Origin: Edolisoma coerulescens
Lineage: Eukaryota > Chordata > Aves > Passeriformes > Campephagidae
DNA length: 64,000 nt
NCBI GenBank assembly: GCA_013397115.1
Contig: VWZW01002568.1
Span: forward strand, 1,516,006 to 1,580,005
Direction: 5' to 3'
The notes below the pieces were generated by a model that was given only the letters and a program-made list of their open reading frames with translations, was not told the origin of the DNA and did no database searches. Position numbers and translations under genes: made by a program. The first letter of the stretch is position 1, and each line of letters opens with the position of its first letter. Below are positions 45,701 to 52,660 of the stretch, piece by piece.

Positions 45701-47553
45701 TTTAGTTCCTTTGGCCCTTACGTGATCATTTTATATGTACATATAGTATTTAGGCAAATGGCACTGAAGTCAGTTGGCCTAAAAGCTGATCTCTAGTACC
45801 ATGTCCCATATCCTATGGTGATTGGGACATCCTGTAGTCCTGTGTCCAGCTCTGGGGTCCCCAGCACAGGAAAGACATGGAGCTGTTGGAGCAAGTCCAG
45901 AGGAGTCCATGAAGATTGTCAGAGGGCCGGAGCAGTTCTGCTACAAGGAAAGGCTGAGAGGATTGGGATTGTTCAGCCTGGAGAAGAAAAGGCTATGGGA
46001 AGACCTTAGAGCCCCTTCCAGTGCCTAAAGGGGCTCCATGATAGCTGGAGGTGGACTTGGGACAAGGGCATGGAATGACGGGACAAGGAGGAATGGCTTC
46101 CCACTGACAGAGGGCAGAGTTAGATGAGATACTGCAAAGAAATTCTTCCCTGTGAGGGTGGTGAGGCCCTGGCACAGGCTGACCAGAGAAGCTGTGGCTG
46201 CCCCATCCCTGGAAGTGTCCAAGGCCAGGTTGGATGGGGCTTGGAGAAACCTGGGACAGTGGAAGGTGTCCCTGCCCATGGCAGGGGGATGGAATGAGAT
46301 ATCTTTAAGGTTCCTTCCAACACAAACCGTTTTGGGATTCTATGATCCTCACAGAGATGGTATCCAAAAGATGGGACTTGTGGGAAACTTGCACACTTCT
46401 GGATCTGCAGGTGGCAGCCAGGAAAAATGACAAGAAAAATTCAATGTTGAAAAAACCCCTTATTTAGATGAAAGGTGCAACAGAGCAAATCTATACCAGT
46501 AAATTCAACGCTACCAGGGCAACACTGTTGGAACTGGGCTATTTTTGCCAATAATTGGTTAGGATTGTCCATTAATTCAGCCTGGCTAAACCAGCCCTAT
46601 GTGAAATATTTTCTGCTCATCTCTTGAGCTTGGGTATTGGCCAAGGGTGTTGGCCAGGGTCTATTCCCAACAGGCACTTCAGATCTCACCCTGTTGGGTG
46701 TTCCAGGAGTTTAGCAGCATGGATATGGCCAAACCATGCCAGTTGTAATGAGTTTTGGAGATGGTATCCTTGGCTTTGCTGAATTTCCTAGTACGAAGGC
46801 AGTCATACCTTCATGTAGAATAACCAGGTCATGTTCAAGAGCTATAAAATCACAGAATCATTAAGGTTGAAAAAGACCTCCAAGATCATCAAGTCAACCA
46901 AGTGTGATCTAGAATTGTGAATAAACCACACAGAATCCCTTTTATTTACCTCAGAAGGGGAGCCAGACTTTATGACACTGGAAAACTAGCAATGCTGGAG
47001 AGCCGAGGGCATGGATTCTGTCTTGGCTTCTCTGAAGTCAGCAGCCCTGTGTCAGTCTGCACTTGCTGAGGGTTGTCCCACAGTGTTTCAGAACTGAGGC
47101 TCCACCAAAAACAACCTTTGAAGCTGTATTCAGTCTGCTCTTTGGCTCTATTCCTTTCTTTTCTGTTTCTCCCACAGGTAATAAATAGTTTAGGGAGCAA
47201 ATCTTGAATTTCACTATAGCACAATGAGCATACTGTAAACTCCTCGGTGTTTGTGAGCGCATTGATATTTATGTGTGTGTATGTATTTCTTTCCCTTTTT
47301 TTTTTTTTTTTTCTGTCTCCTTCCCATTTGTAGTTTGATCACTCATGGTTTTGGAACTCCTGCAATATGTGCTGCCCTAAGCACTTTCCAAACTGTTCTC
47401 AGTGAAATGCTGAACTACTTGGAAAAGCACACATCGCACAAAAACGGAGGAGCGGCGGAATCCGGCCAAGGACACGCCAACTCGGAGAAAGCCCCCCTGC
47501 GGAAAACTTCAGAGGCTGCTGTGAAAGAGGGCAAAACAGAAAAGACAGACTAG
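53..47553 (+). CDS. TFAP2D: Transcription factor AP-2 delta, whole gene (8 coding exons, 452 aa)
   Basis: AP-2 proteins are nuclear transcription factors that bind GCC(N3)GGC-type sites as dimers. The delta member is known from retinal ganglion cells, midbrain and other neural tissue. Eight exons with matching phases give 1359 bp, ending in TAG at 47551-47553, with no internal stop once the exon 2 assembly error is allowed for. Residues 1-13 come from exon 1, 14-179 from exon 2, 180-199 from exon 3 and 200-452 from exons 4-8. The N-terminal third is rich in Tyr, His, Gln and Ser and lacks the PPxY motif found in other AP-2 activation domains. From about residue 204 onward the protein has the conserved AP-2 basic helix-span-helix block ([35 protein letters not shown]). 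The tail is Lys/Glu-rich and ends KTEKTD. AP-2 alpha, beta and gamma differ clearly in exon 2, so delta is the firm assignment, based on recall of the family. Confidence 0.97.
97..191 (+). repeat. TG-rich microsatellite next to exon 1 donor
   Basis: This is an imperfect (TG)n run broken by AG, GCGC, GGA and CATA interruptions. It starts five bases after the exon 1 splice donor, so it would appear as a UG-rich tract at the 5' end of intron 1. Confidence 0.85.
705..774 (+). repeat. GATG/GATA tetranucleotide repeat
   Basis: This is a run of ggatggatagatgga-like units passing into perfect (GATA)n near 744-768. It is an ordinary intronic microsatellite and probably polymorphic in length. Confidence 0.85.
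1035..1363 (+). CDS. TFAP2D: TFAP2D exon 2, first part (residues 14-123 in part)
   Basis: The acceptor is ttcctttcag|ATACGTCATGAC, phase 0. The frame reads [20 protein letters not shown] and continues through a Ser/Thr/Tyr-rich activation region with repeated His-Gln-Tyr clusters ([20 protein letters not shown]) to HNARAL plus two bases of a Lys codon. The sequence is then cut at an N (1364). What follows the N is intron-like and reads into a stop at 1419-1421. The true continuation is at 2661, after a repeat of 1196-1363. No PPxY motif is present in this region, unlike AP-2 alpha, beta and gamma. Anyone predicting from this assembly would get a falsely truncated protein. Confidence 0.93.
1196..1363 (+). 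repeat. Exon 2 segment present twice (copy 1)
   Basis: This segment is identical by eye, over 168 bp, to 2493-2660 (offset 1297). Both copies are bounded by single N bases (1364 and 2492), so it is an unmerged contig overlap and not a biological exon duplication. Confidence 0.88.
1364..1364. other. Single-N contig join inside exon 2
   Basis: This lone N separates coding sequence ending ...GCACTCAA from unrelated purine-rich intronic sequence. It marks a contig boundary and not a missing base. Confidence 0.9.
1365..2491 (+). other. TFAP2D: Misplaced intron 2 sequence
   Basis: This block has no splice acceptor or coding match to TFAP2D. Its last 894 bases (1598-2491) recur at 2873-3766 (offset 1275). 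Its first 233 bases (1365-1597) occur only here. It most likely belongs downstream of exon 2, between the end of 2871 and the second copy. The short open frames inside it are accidental. Confidence 0.85.
1598..2491 (+). repeat. Intron 2 segment present twice (copy 1)
   Basis: This matches 2873-3766. The one difference I could find is A at 1625 against G at 2900. Even the 13-A run near 2363 has the same length in both copies. Near identity plus N boundaries indicates two alleles or unmerged contigs. Confidence 0.88.
2492..2492. other. Single-N contig join
   Basis: This lone N divides intronic sequence (…gaaaagaaatc) from exon 2 coding sequence (cccactgcacc…), with no splice acceptor between them. 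Confidence 0.9.
2493..2660 (+). repeat. TFAP2D: Exon 2 segment present twice (copy 2)
   Basis: This is the same 168 bp as 1196-1363. This copy continues without a break into the rest of exon 2, so it shows the true exon structure. Confidence 0.88.
2661..2829 (+). CDS. TFAP2D: TFAP2D exon 2, second part (through residue 179)
   Basis: The first base completes the Lys codon left by the first part. The frame continues [18 protein letters not shown], a His-Asp-Leu-Ser-Leu stretch, and GADDLQ, then the donor CAG|GTAAAT. Together with 1035-1363 the exon is 498 bp (166 codons), starting and ending in phase 0. This part lies between the variable Tyr/His-rich region and the DNA-binding domain and has no domain that I recognise. 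Confidence 0.93.
2872..2872. other. Single-N contig join in intron 2
   Basis: This lone N lies between the first 42 bases of intron 2 and the start of the second copy of the duplicated intron block. Confidence 0.9.
2873..3766 (+). repeat. Intron 2 segment present twice (copy 2)
   Basis: This is the same sequence as 1598-2491, and it continues past 3766 into unique intron sequence. It therefore represents the correctly anchored copy on its downstream side. Confidence 0.88.
6057..6117 (+). CDS. TFAP2D: TFAP2D exon 3 (residues 180-199 plus one base)
   Basis: This small 61-bp exon is too short for an ORF search. It reads [20 protein letters not shown] plus one base of Gly, matching what I recall of AP-2 delta except for Ser in place of Gly at the first position. 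The acceptor is cattacttaag and the donor GAG|GTAAGA. It starts in phase 0 and ends in phase 1, and joins to exon 4 as [11 protein letters not shown] short third coding exon is characteristic of the AP-2 family. Confidence 0.93.
7000..7400. promoter_or_regulatory. Intronic CpG island, possible alternative promoter
   Basis: GC content and CpG density rise sharply by eye. GC-box-like gggcgg strings occur near 7119 and 7150. A run of C-blocks (about 7187-7250) would give G-quadruplex potential on the minus strand. A single N at 7186 sits at the most GC-rich point. No TATA box or first exon can be shown, so promoter activity is inference. Confidence 0.45.
7186..7186. other. Single N in the CpG island
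   Basis: This is an unresolved position at the most GC-rich point of intron 3. It probably marks a sequencing dropout of unknown true length. Confidence 0.85.
8158..8382 (+). repeat. Polypurine GGAA/GAAA microsatellite
   Basis: About 220 bases are almost pure purine on the plus strand. Blocks of GGAA, with GGGA variants, come first (about 8170-8240), then mixed AAAG/AGAC units, then a long (GAAA)n run to about 8380. Long reading frames on both strands here are repeat artefacts. Confidence 0.95.
9681..9768 (+). repeat. Poly-A tract with single N, then purine-rich tail
   Basis: An A homopolymer is broken by nc at 9695-9696 and continues to about 9728. GAAAG/GGAA purine sequence follows to about 9766. 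Its length is uncertain because of the N. It is not obviously the tail of a retroposon, since no element body precedes it. Confidence 0.8.
10168..10222 (-). mobile_element. CR1 LINE 3'-end remnant
   Basis: The string gaatcatagaaccaaagaat, followed by gttgaaaaggaccttcaagacat, resembles the reverse complement of the CR1 3' terminus. It is short and diverged. Confidence 0.55.
10396..10409. other. Assembly gap (14 N)
   Basis: A run of 14 N lies inside a GC-rich stretch of intron 3. The missing length is unknown. Confidence 0.95.
10600..10790. promoter_or_regulatory. Candidate intronic enhancer (E-box and homeodomain motifs)
   Basis: This is unique sequence with tightly packed motifs: TTTAAAT, a GCTTAATTAATGGC homeodomain site, and two CTCCAGCTGA boxes (10733-10742 and 10749-10758) flanking GATAATC. 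The character is that of a conserved noncoding element, but conservation cannot be tested here. Confidence 0.35.
10972..11115 (+). repeat. GTTT/GCTT low-complexity tract
   Basis: Runs of gtttgtttgtttgcttgctt, then a second T/G-rich stretch with ttgtttgtttgtttt, are separated by about 30 bases of less regular sequence. Confidence 0.75.
13646..13752 (-). mobile_element. CR1 LINE 3'-end fragment
   Basis: aatcatagaat is followed by ttggaagagacctttaaagg and ctagtccaaccc, the reverse complement of a CR1 3' end with its terminal ATTCTATG-type repeat. It is about 100 bp and 5'-truncated, the usual form in birds. Confidence 0.85.
16291..16354 (+). repeat. (TTCTA)n microsatellite
   Basis: This is a near-perfect pentanucleotide repeat of about 13 units in intron 3. 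Confidence 0.95.
17599..17764 (+). CDS. TFAP2D: TFAP2D exon 4 (residues 200-255 in part)
   Basis: This exon starts the conserved AP-2 domain. The acceptor tttccctag completes a Gly codon, then the frame runs [36 protein letters not shown] and [17 protein letters not shown]. It includes the proline-containing basic region used for DNA contact in the family. The donor is AAG|GTAAGT, an excellent match to consensus. It is 166 bp and leaves two bases of an Arg codon. It is nearly identical to AP-2 paralogues over this part. Confidence 0.97.
17765..20422 (+). other. TFAP2D: TFAP2D intron 4
   Basis: This is 2.66 kb of unique, AT-leaning sequence with a T run near 17967. No transposon or gene is recognised. 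It ends gttctctcatgatag. Confidence 0.85.
20423..20541 (+). CDS. TFAP2D: TFAP2D exon 5 (residues 255-295 in part)
   Basis: This 119-bp exon encodes [21 protein letters not shown] and [19 protein letters not shown], the end of the basic region and first helix of the helix-span-helix dimerisation fold. Its length equals what I recall for the equivalent exon in other AP-2 genes. The acceptor is catgatag with a modest pyrimidine tract. The donor is AAG|GTAGGG. It ends in phase 1. Confidence 0.97.
21328..21447 (-). mobile_element. CR1 LINE fragment
   Basis: acagaattacagaattatag is followed by ggctggaaggcacctctggt and then ctgctcaaagcagggtca, a reverse-oriented CR1 3' region of about 120 bp. Confidence 0.85.
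21760..22000 (+). mobile_element. CR1 LINE 3' fragment
   Basis: About 240 bp of typical CR1 3' sequence: aagaaattcttccctgtgag, then ctgccccatccctggaagtg, then ggcagggggttgga, ending in the ATTC-type terminal repeat (ccatgattctgggattct). It retains no open frame of the element's proteins. Confidence 0.93.
24832..24866. promoter_or_regulatory. Candidate POU/E-box motif cluster
   Basis: GCATATGCATGC (24832-24843) includes a CATATG E-box and an ATGCAT core. A second ATATGCATAGC lies at about 24856-24866. The surrounding 24.4-25.2 kb is unique and free of repeats. Confidence 0.25.
26440..26600 (+). mobile_element. Old CR1 LINE fragment
   Basis: agaacagctgtggaatctcc, gaaatattcaagactaggct and aaccttgaataacctcatct-like strings match the CR1 3' half in diverged form. 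The terminal repeat is missing or eroded. Confidence 0.6.
27884..27935 (+). repeat. (AAC)n and (AAT)n microsatellite
   Basis: ggtaacaataacaacaacaa runs on to gattataataataatg, about 40 bases before the exon 6 acceptor. It makes the upstream intron unusually purine-rich for a splice acceptor region. Confidence 0.85.
27973..28114 (+). CDS. TFAP2D: TFAP2D exon 6 (residues 295-342 in part)
   Basis: This 142-bp exon encodes [20 protein letters not shown], then [20 protein letters not shown] and KKMILAT. It forms the span and the start of the second helix of the dimerisation domain. It opens in phase 1 and ends with two bases of a Lys codon (AA|GTAAGG). The acceptor tttgtttgaccgcag has a short, purine-broken pyrimidine tract, weaker than its neighbours. 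An isoleucine at HIARQ may be a conservative change from Leu in mammals, from memory. Confidence 0.97.
28115..34536 (+). other. TFAP2D: TFAP2D intron 6
   Basis: This is 6.4 kb with no coding sequence recognised. It has a 58-bp tandem duplication at 30341-30456. Long stretches near 29350-30900, 31600-31860 and 33250-34250 have the mixed, balanced composition of old inserted elements, but I could not match them to a named family or find terminal repeats. Confidence 0.8.
30341..30456 (+). repeat. 58-bp tandem duplication, two copies
   Basis: The units are 30341-30398 and 30399-30456. Both start tgaggaaaaataag, share tttccacag in the middle, and end taggtg or a variant. The second copy has several substitutions, so the duplication is not recent. 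Confidence 0.8.
34537..34650 (+). CDS. TFAP2D: TFAP2D exon 7 (residues 342-380 in part)
   Basis: This 114-bp exon encodes [30 protein letters not shown] and QRHLTHF. The first part continues the second helix. The Ser/Pro-rich insert and the [12 protein letters not shown] joint with exon 8 are typical of the family. The acceptor is ttttccttttag and the donor CAG|GTATGA. The last codon, Ser, is split AG|T. Confidence 0.97.
34742..34760 (+). promoter_or_regulatory. Octamer-like POU site beside a TAATTA core
   Basis: ATGCAAAT (34742-34749) is a perfect octamer. It is followed by aaataattaac, a homeodomain-type AT core. It lies 92 bases after the exon 7 donor. Confidence 0.25.
37081..37222. mobile_element. 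Two CR1 3' ends in inverted orientation
   Basis: The left part (37083-37150) is a minus-strand CR1 end (catagaatggtttgggttgg). The right part (37172-37220) is a plus-strand end (cccttccaatccaaaccatt, then the ATTCTATG terminal repeat). The two arms pair over about 24 bases with one mismatch. Confidence 0.85.
38025..38084. repeat. Two related hairpin-forming repeats
   Basis: GAAGTTACATTGATAACTTC (38025-38044) and a longer copy (38061-38084) with arms TTGAAGTTAT / ATAACTTCAA and loop ATTG. Both share the GAAGTTA...TAACTTC palindrome, 38 bases apart from centre to centre. Confidence 0.8.
38486..38600 (-). mobile_element. CR1 LINE fragment
   Basis: gctggaaaggttggaagaga, ttgaagatcatctcattcca, and ctgctcccatccaacctggc-like strings match a reverse-oriented CR1 3' region that has lost its terminal octamer repeat. 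Confidence 0.85.
42445..42493 (+). repeat. 19-bp direct repeat, 30-bp period
   Basis: GTTATCACCATTTAATTTT occurs at 42445-42463 and again at 42475-42493, separated by 11 bases. Confidence 0.85.
42811..42840. other. Poly-C tract and assembly gap (15 N)
   Basis: A C homopolymer (42810-42823) is followed by ca.. and N at 42826-42840. The gap probably reflects sequencing failure on the C run. Confidence 0.93.
43960..44192 (+). mobile_element. CR1 LINE 3' fragment plus TGAA microsatellite
   Basis: gattggacattaggaaaaac, then gaacaggctgtccagggaag, ttggacttgatgatcttgat and tattctatgattatatgat form a plus-strand CR1 3' end. A short (TGAA)n run follows at about 44206-44230. Confidence 0.9.
44588..44609 (+). 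repeat. (GAT)n microsatellite
   Basis: Seven GAT-type units (aatgatgatgatgatgatga) lie in intron 7. Confidence 0.9.
45826..46347 (+). mobile_element. CR1 LINE 3' fragment (about 520 bp)
   Basis: This is a long, well-preserved CR1 3' piece: ctgtgtccagctctggggtc, then gaaaggctgagaggattggg and ttcagcctggagaagaaaag (the reverse-transcriptase C-terminal region and 3' UTR of CR1), then ctgccccatccctggaagtg, ending ttgggattctatgatcc. The frames through it are broken and no protein is made. Confidence 0.95.
46849..46905 (-). mobile_element. CR1 LINE 3'-end remnant
   Basis: atcacagaatcattaaggtt and gacctccaagatcatcaagt are the reverse complement of the CR1 3' end, about 57 bp. Confidence 0.85.
47334..47553 (+). 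CDS. TFAP2D: TFAP2D exon 8 (residues 380-452 and stop)
   Basis: The acceptor follows a long T-rich tract (cccatttgtag). The first base completes Ser, then the frame reads [20 protein letters not shown] and [12 protein letters not shown], the last helix of the dimerisation domain, to about residue 408. The final 45 or so residues are Gly/Ala/Lys/Glu-rich ([20 protein letters not shown] ... KEGKTEKTD), a hydrophilic tail like that of mammalian AP-2 delta. TAG at 47551-47553. Confidence 0.97.
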
Positions 47554-47650
47554 CTACATCAAACAGAATCTATTTCGAGAGAGTCTTGCTGCTGATATTT
47601 TTTTTAAATATATATATCATTGAGGGCAATTTATCTCCAGTGGACCAAAT

Positions 47651-47760
47651 CCAAAAAAAAAAAAAAAAAAGGGGGAAAAAAAGAAAAAAAAAGTAAAAAG
47701 AAAAAAAAAGAAAATAAAAAAGAAAGATTAAAACAGAGAGAAAGAGAGAGCGTGAGAGAG
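47651..47760 (+). repeat. A-rich/GA-rich low-complexity tract in 3' UTR
   Basis: An 18-A run is followed by gggg, then mixed AAAAG units and an agagagagcgtgagagagga tail. It is genomic internal priming material. Confidence 0.9.
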
Positions 47761-48173
47761 GAAAGTATTCAACCCTAAGAACAGCAGTGTACAGTAATTG
47801 TGTGATGAAATTGTCACTTTTTTAAAATTTATGTTGCTCTAAACTGCTTTTTTGTGCACGTAGTATTTGATTGTTCTGAATGATACACTAACACTGTTTT
47901 TTATAAGCACTTCGGGACTTGGCTGAGGTGGCACATGAAATTTGAAGCACTTTCTTCTCCGGCAGCAGAGTTAGGGTCAGTACATCAGTTGTGGGACACG
48001 CAGTTCCAGCATCCTGACTTTGCTTGCATGCTGGATAGATTGAAAGAAGGGCTTCCTCTGGTCCATTGGAAATGCCTGATCTACTCACCATTGGGAAAAC
48101 AATATGGAAATCTGGCAAAACAGGAATTCTTGGGTCATGGGACAAATGAACAGTTCTGTACATGGGAATGTAC

Positions 48174-48179
48174 AATAAA
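48174..48179 (+). terminator. TFAP2D: Proximal poly(A) signal (AATAAA)
   Basis: AATAAA lies in tgtacaataaagctg, with G/T-rich sequence (ctgttgggaatctgtcctg) about 25-45 bases downstream. It is 621 bases after the stop codon, a plausible end for a short transcript. Confidence 0.5.
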
Positions 48180-48199
48180 GCTGCGCTGGAATGAGGCCA

Positions 48200-51100
48200 G
48201 AACCTGTTGGGAATCTGTCCTGACCATTCAAGCAGCAGCCATGGTGTCTCTTGTGAAAGGAGCATGGCAGACTAAAACAAAAACAAACCTTGATAGTCTC
48301 AGTAAGAGCCCTGATCCCTCTGTGAACTTCAGTTTAAATGACAGCACGGGCTTCTGTCCTCTCTTTTCTCAGCCCCTGGTCCCATAGCACTCTGCCATAC
48401 CTGGGTCTCTGTTCAACACGATCAATGCAGGCAATTGGAGTCACCTTTTGTGTTGCCTTGATTTTATGATGCTTTCTTTTCTTCAACAGCTTGTTTCCGC
48501 AACTTTATTGTCTTTATAAATCCAGCCGAGGTGCAGAGGTCTAACAGAATCCACTCACTGGAAACAAAACAAAACCAAAATTACAGATAAGACAGATTGG
48601 CTTAGTCCACAGCAGCTGAGTGGTAATAACCTTGCTAATGTACTTTTGAAATATTACTTTACCACCTACCACACATCCTCACACAGAAAACATGGGAGGC
48701 ATAGTTTGAGCGCAAGCCTCTTTGGGTCAAGGGATTTTTCCAGTCACATTCCATCTCCTTCTTCAACAAGACCTTTATTCCATTCCTTTTCTTGTTTCCC
48801 TGACATCACTTTATTGAGGAAGTTAGGAAGGAATGGTGTTACTGGGAGGGCTTGATGTTGTCCATCTAAACTCTCTTTAAGATCAGCAGAACCCGACCTT
48901 TTCTTCCAAGGGACAATTCAACTCTTTCTGTGGTAGGAGCTAATATAGTTGTCCGTGTGTAAATGTTTAGAGACATTTGAGATGTTTTAGGTATCTAAGA
49001 CAGCCACAGAGTTTTGACAGTTATGACATGAAACCTTTAGGAGAACTGGGCTCACCTGGAGGAGGAGCTGGAGGACCCCAGAGACAGCATTAGATAGCTG
49101 TGAGTGACAAAAGCTCTCACACAAATTTTAGCTTTCTGGAAGTTGTTAATATGTATTACACTTTGAATGACCAGTTTAGTCTAAACCTAGGGACTGTGAC
49201 AAATAGATGAAGGTGTTTAGAGCCAGATGCAAGGAATCAAACTGAATTAATAAGATCACCCTCACTTTTCAAATTATGGAAGACAAGAAAGTGATGGTGG
49301 CAGGATGCTGTTCTTCTCAAGGTCGGTAAGGACATTGCCACCACCATGAGAAAACACTCTAGAAAGTAAGGAGTCCCTGATTGTTTATTTAAAGAAATCT
49401 GGAAAATAAAATCCTATCCTTTTTCCCAGATTTGTCCTTGCTCAGGGCAGGTGTATAACATAGGTACCTGCTTTAGTGCTATCCAGGCACTGTCCTGCAT
49501 TGAGGGAAACAGGTGTATCTCCATGGGACTCCATCTCCTTAACACACCAAGATCAGATAAGGGCCTCAAAAAATTAAACTTTATTAAATGAATTTAATGA
49601 ATTTATGCTGGCACTTCTGGAGAAATGAATTGTTAAAATCAAATGAACAACCCTCAGAGATGTCTTCAGCAGAAATATTGTGGAACTGTCCTAGAACATG
49701 AAATACTTGAGTGTGAAAGTAGGTAACCATGACTAAAAGTGAAAAGGAAACTCATTCTGCTTTTTCTATTGCCCAAACTGAGGGAGAGGAAAGGGAAAAA
49801 TCCAAAGTTTGACTGTGTCAGATATCCAGATTTGCCACATCTGTAAAACATGTGCTGTAAAACAATTTAATTTGAACCTCTATTTCAAGATGTGGATAAA
49901 TTTAAATTACATTTTGATGGGGGGAAAAATATAAGAAAAAGGTTTTTTAAATCCTTTTGAGTTTTCTCCACTAAAATATCAACTTTTTGGAGAAAGAGGA
50001 ATAAATGGTTGGGCAGATAAATCTGTGAAACTCTTGGGAAAGATGCATTTTATTACCATCAAATTAAAATGTTTAATATTACAAATAATATGTATACAGC
50101 CTTATATGAAATATTTGCCTATTCAGGATGTGGTCCGAAGTCCCAACAATAATTTATTTCAAGACTTGCGTCTTTTGCTGTTACATAATCACTATGAGTG
50201 TCTGCTCTGCAGGCAACAAATTATTTTTGGCCTGGATTCCCCTTTGATCTATTAATATTAATAAATCTGAGCACACTTCAAGCCCCAGAACTTCCAGTTT
50301 TTGACTTAATGACCCCTGTATATTTTTGCTAATGTTAGATACAGATCTGATTCAACCTGATTGAACTGCTCTATGTTCTTACCATTAAGAAGTTTTTTCT
50401 ATTTTCACGCCAAACTTTCTGGGTTTTCCCTTACTATATTAGCACATTTTAAAAGCAAAACTCGTTATTAATGTGGCTGCAAGTTTGTTGACATTGACAG
50501 GCTCTATTTTTTATTTTTATTTGCACTTAATAATTTTATTGAGTGAACAATAATTATCACTGCCTTTTCTGCTGAATTAGCTATCAGAGCAGTTTGGTGT
50601 CAAAATACCTTTAGTTTTTGAAACTGGAACTTTCAGGGAGGTTTTAAGCAATGAATTCACTGATGCTGCTGTTAAAATCTCAGCCTAGGTTCTCATCCAC
50701 TTACATTCCCGTGCTGTATACAGGACCATGCCCATGTTCCCATGTTGTGGTTTTGGATTTTTTTATTATTTTCTTAGTTCTACTCTCTGTGGAAACATTG
50801 TCATCTCAAAACACATTCATGACCTAGATTAGCCTGAAGGAAGTTCATGGTTTGAAGTTAGTGGGTCCTCAGTGGTGTCAGATTCAAGTATATTTTTACC
50901 TCTTTGACTTGGAAATTCATCTAATCAGAAAAAGAAAAAAATCTACCTTTAAGAGATCATGGAAGTGTTAATTCAATGTCAAAACCATCAAAGGAACAGT
51001 CTGCAAAGTTTCATGGCCAGGACAATGAGTCATTATGATTGCTGGACCCCAAAAATTGATTCATAACCCAAGTGCTGTCTGAGTAGCTGGATCCTGCTGT

Positions 51101-52660
51101 GCTTCAGCCCATTGCTCAGCTCTGTATGAGTTATACCTTTCCCACCACCAGTCTCAAAATGTTTTAAGTAGGTCCCTGAACTTACTCCTTATCCTAAACC
51201 CTGGCACATTCAACTCACAAAGACCAGCTTCTGACTCTTGGATTTATTAGCAAGTTACTCATGGAGCAAACACACTGACTAACTACAAACTTATTTTTCT
51301 GGAGCAAGGTGTCACTCACTGTGAGTACAAACAGCTCTTGTGCTGACTAAGCTTAGAAGGTGAATTGGCAGAGTAGGAGTAACATTCTCACCTCTGCCCC
51401 GAGATTTGGTTCTCTGTTTACAGAGCCCTCCTTCAGTGCCATTACATGTAGAAAAGGGAGAGTTTTATCAGATGATGAGAAATGGAACAGAGTTCACGTG
51501 GCCTGTTAAGCGGGGTGAACAGACAAGTAGTGATGACCCTGCCACCTACAACTGAAGACTGTCAAGAGCTTTGTCCTTCACGCTGCCATCTTGAACCCTA
51601 ACTCCTTCTAGGTGTCATTCTGTTGCCTTGGAGAACTGGCAGAAAGGGTGAATTTAGACCTTTCATTTGCTTCCTTTTCAAAGATAAATGCCAACATTTG
51701 TTGGGAAAATACTTCAGCTCTCCAAATCAACATGGAATCTGCTCTTTGAAGCTTCTCTTTAACTTTTCCTAAAACCAGAAAAATCTGCTACAAAGCAGGC
51801 ACAATGTATAGTCCTTCCAAATCCTGGACCTCTGTGTAAATATTTCCCCAGTTCATCTCTTCTTTTGGACATGACTCAGTGGCACAGGCGCAGCTCACAA
51901 TTTTGCAGCCAGGCTCAAGAAGGGCTGTTTATTGTCCTAAGAGCCAGTTTTAACTTTACAATCTCTAACTGCTATTTTTTGTTTGTTTGCTTTTTTCCTA
52001 ATACCAACAGGCAATTTTGGTCTTAGATGTCTTAGGTATCTAAAAGGGCTGCTGGTGAATTCCAAGGTCATTTGACTTTCATTTATCCTTTGGAGAAATA
52101 GTTCTGCTGCTCTGATTCTTTATTTCTAAGGACAAGAAGAAACAGCATTTATAGAAGACACAAGCCTGCAACACGAGGAAGAATCAATAAATTATACAGG
52201 AACTGTATTTATAAAAGTATCCTTTGCCTCTGCCCTCATTACAGGTTTAACAAGAATTCACATACAGCTGGGTGGGGAATGAGGGGGGAAGATGAAGTCA
52301 TTTTCCTTTGCCAGGTGAAGGTCATTTGGAGAGGTCTGATCTTTTTTATTGATATTCTTTACTTTTCTTTATTTTGTACAATTAATTCTGTTCTGTACAG
52401 CAGCTGTTGTGATTGTATTTAAATGTGAGTGAGCACTTGGTCACCAACAAACGATGTCCTATTTATTGCTTTGGACTTTTGGTTTGGTTATTTTCCTTCC
52501 ACTTAATTTAATTTATAATTCAGTGGTGAAAAACATAATCTTTTATATTTCTATTTCCTATACAAGCTACCTGTTTTACATGAGTCTATGAAGATAATGA
52601 CCACATTTGATCAAACATTTCACGGCAATAAAATCTATGTTGATTTAACCCTGATCTGTC
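48200..52660 (+). other. Possible extended 3' UTR or intergenic sequence
   Basis: This 4.4 kb has no CR1 elements and no gene that I recognise. The lack of transposons contrasts with both flanks and would fit a long 3' UTR, which is common in AP-2 genes. The last 500 bases are T-rich and contain TTTATT and TGTACA strings. Confidence 0.4.
52627..52632 (+). terminator. TFAP2D: Distal poly(A) signal candidate (AATAAA)
   Basis: AATAAA lies in cacggcaataaaatctatg, with a T/G-rich element (ctgatctgtctggtgcttc) 20-40 bases after it. It would give a 3' UTR of about 5.1 kb if used. Confidence 0.4.

Larger units (their letters stand above)
34651..47333 (+). other. TFAP2D: TFAP2D intron 7
   Basis: At 12.7 kb this is the longest intron. 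It holds CR1 fragments (37081, 38486, 43960, 45826, 46849) and a pair of hairpin repeats near 38025-38084. A poly-C tract meets an N gap at 42811-42840. Other contents are short GAT and TGAA microsatellites and T-rich runs (41109, 47298). The last T-run merges into the acceptor of exon 8. I see no gene in it. Confidence 0.85.
47554..48200 (+). other. TFAP2D: TFAP2D 3' UTR, proximal part
   Basis: This runs from the stop to the first good poly(A) signal. It includes an A-rich, purine-rich stretch (about 47651-47760) with more than 20 A in clusters, which could misprime oligo-dT. An open frame at 47935-48387 lies in it but has no features of a real protein. Confidence 0.7.

Noticed and set aside
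45815..46430. Overlapping frames of 60-92 aa on both strands
   Set aside because: They fall inside a truncated CR1 element's 3' region and are not host genes. The element's own frame is also broken.
47935..48387. 150-aa frame after the TFAP2D stop
   Set aside because: It lies in the 3' UTR, spans the proximal poly(A) signal, and shows no domain, signal or coding-like composition.
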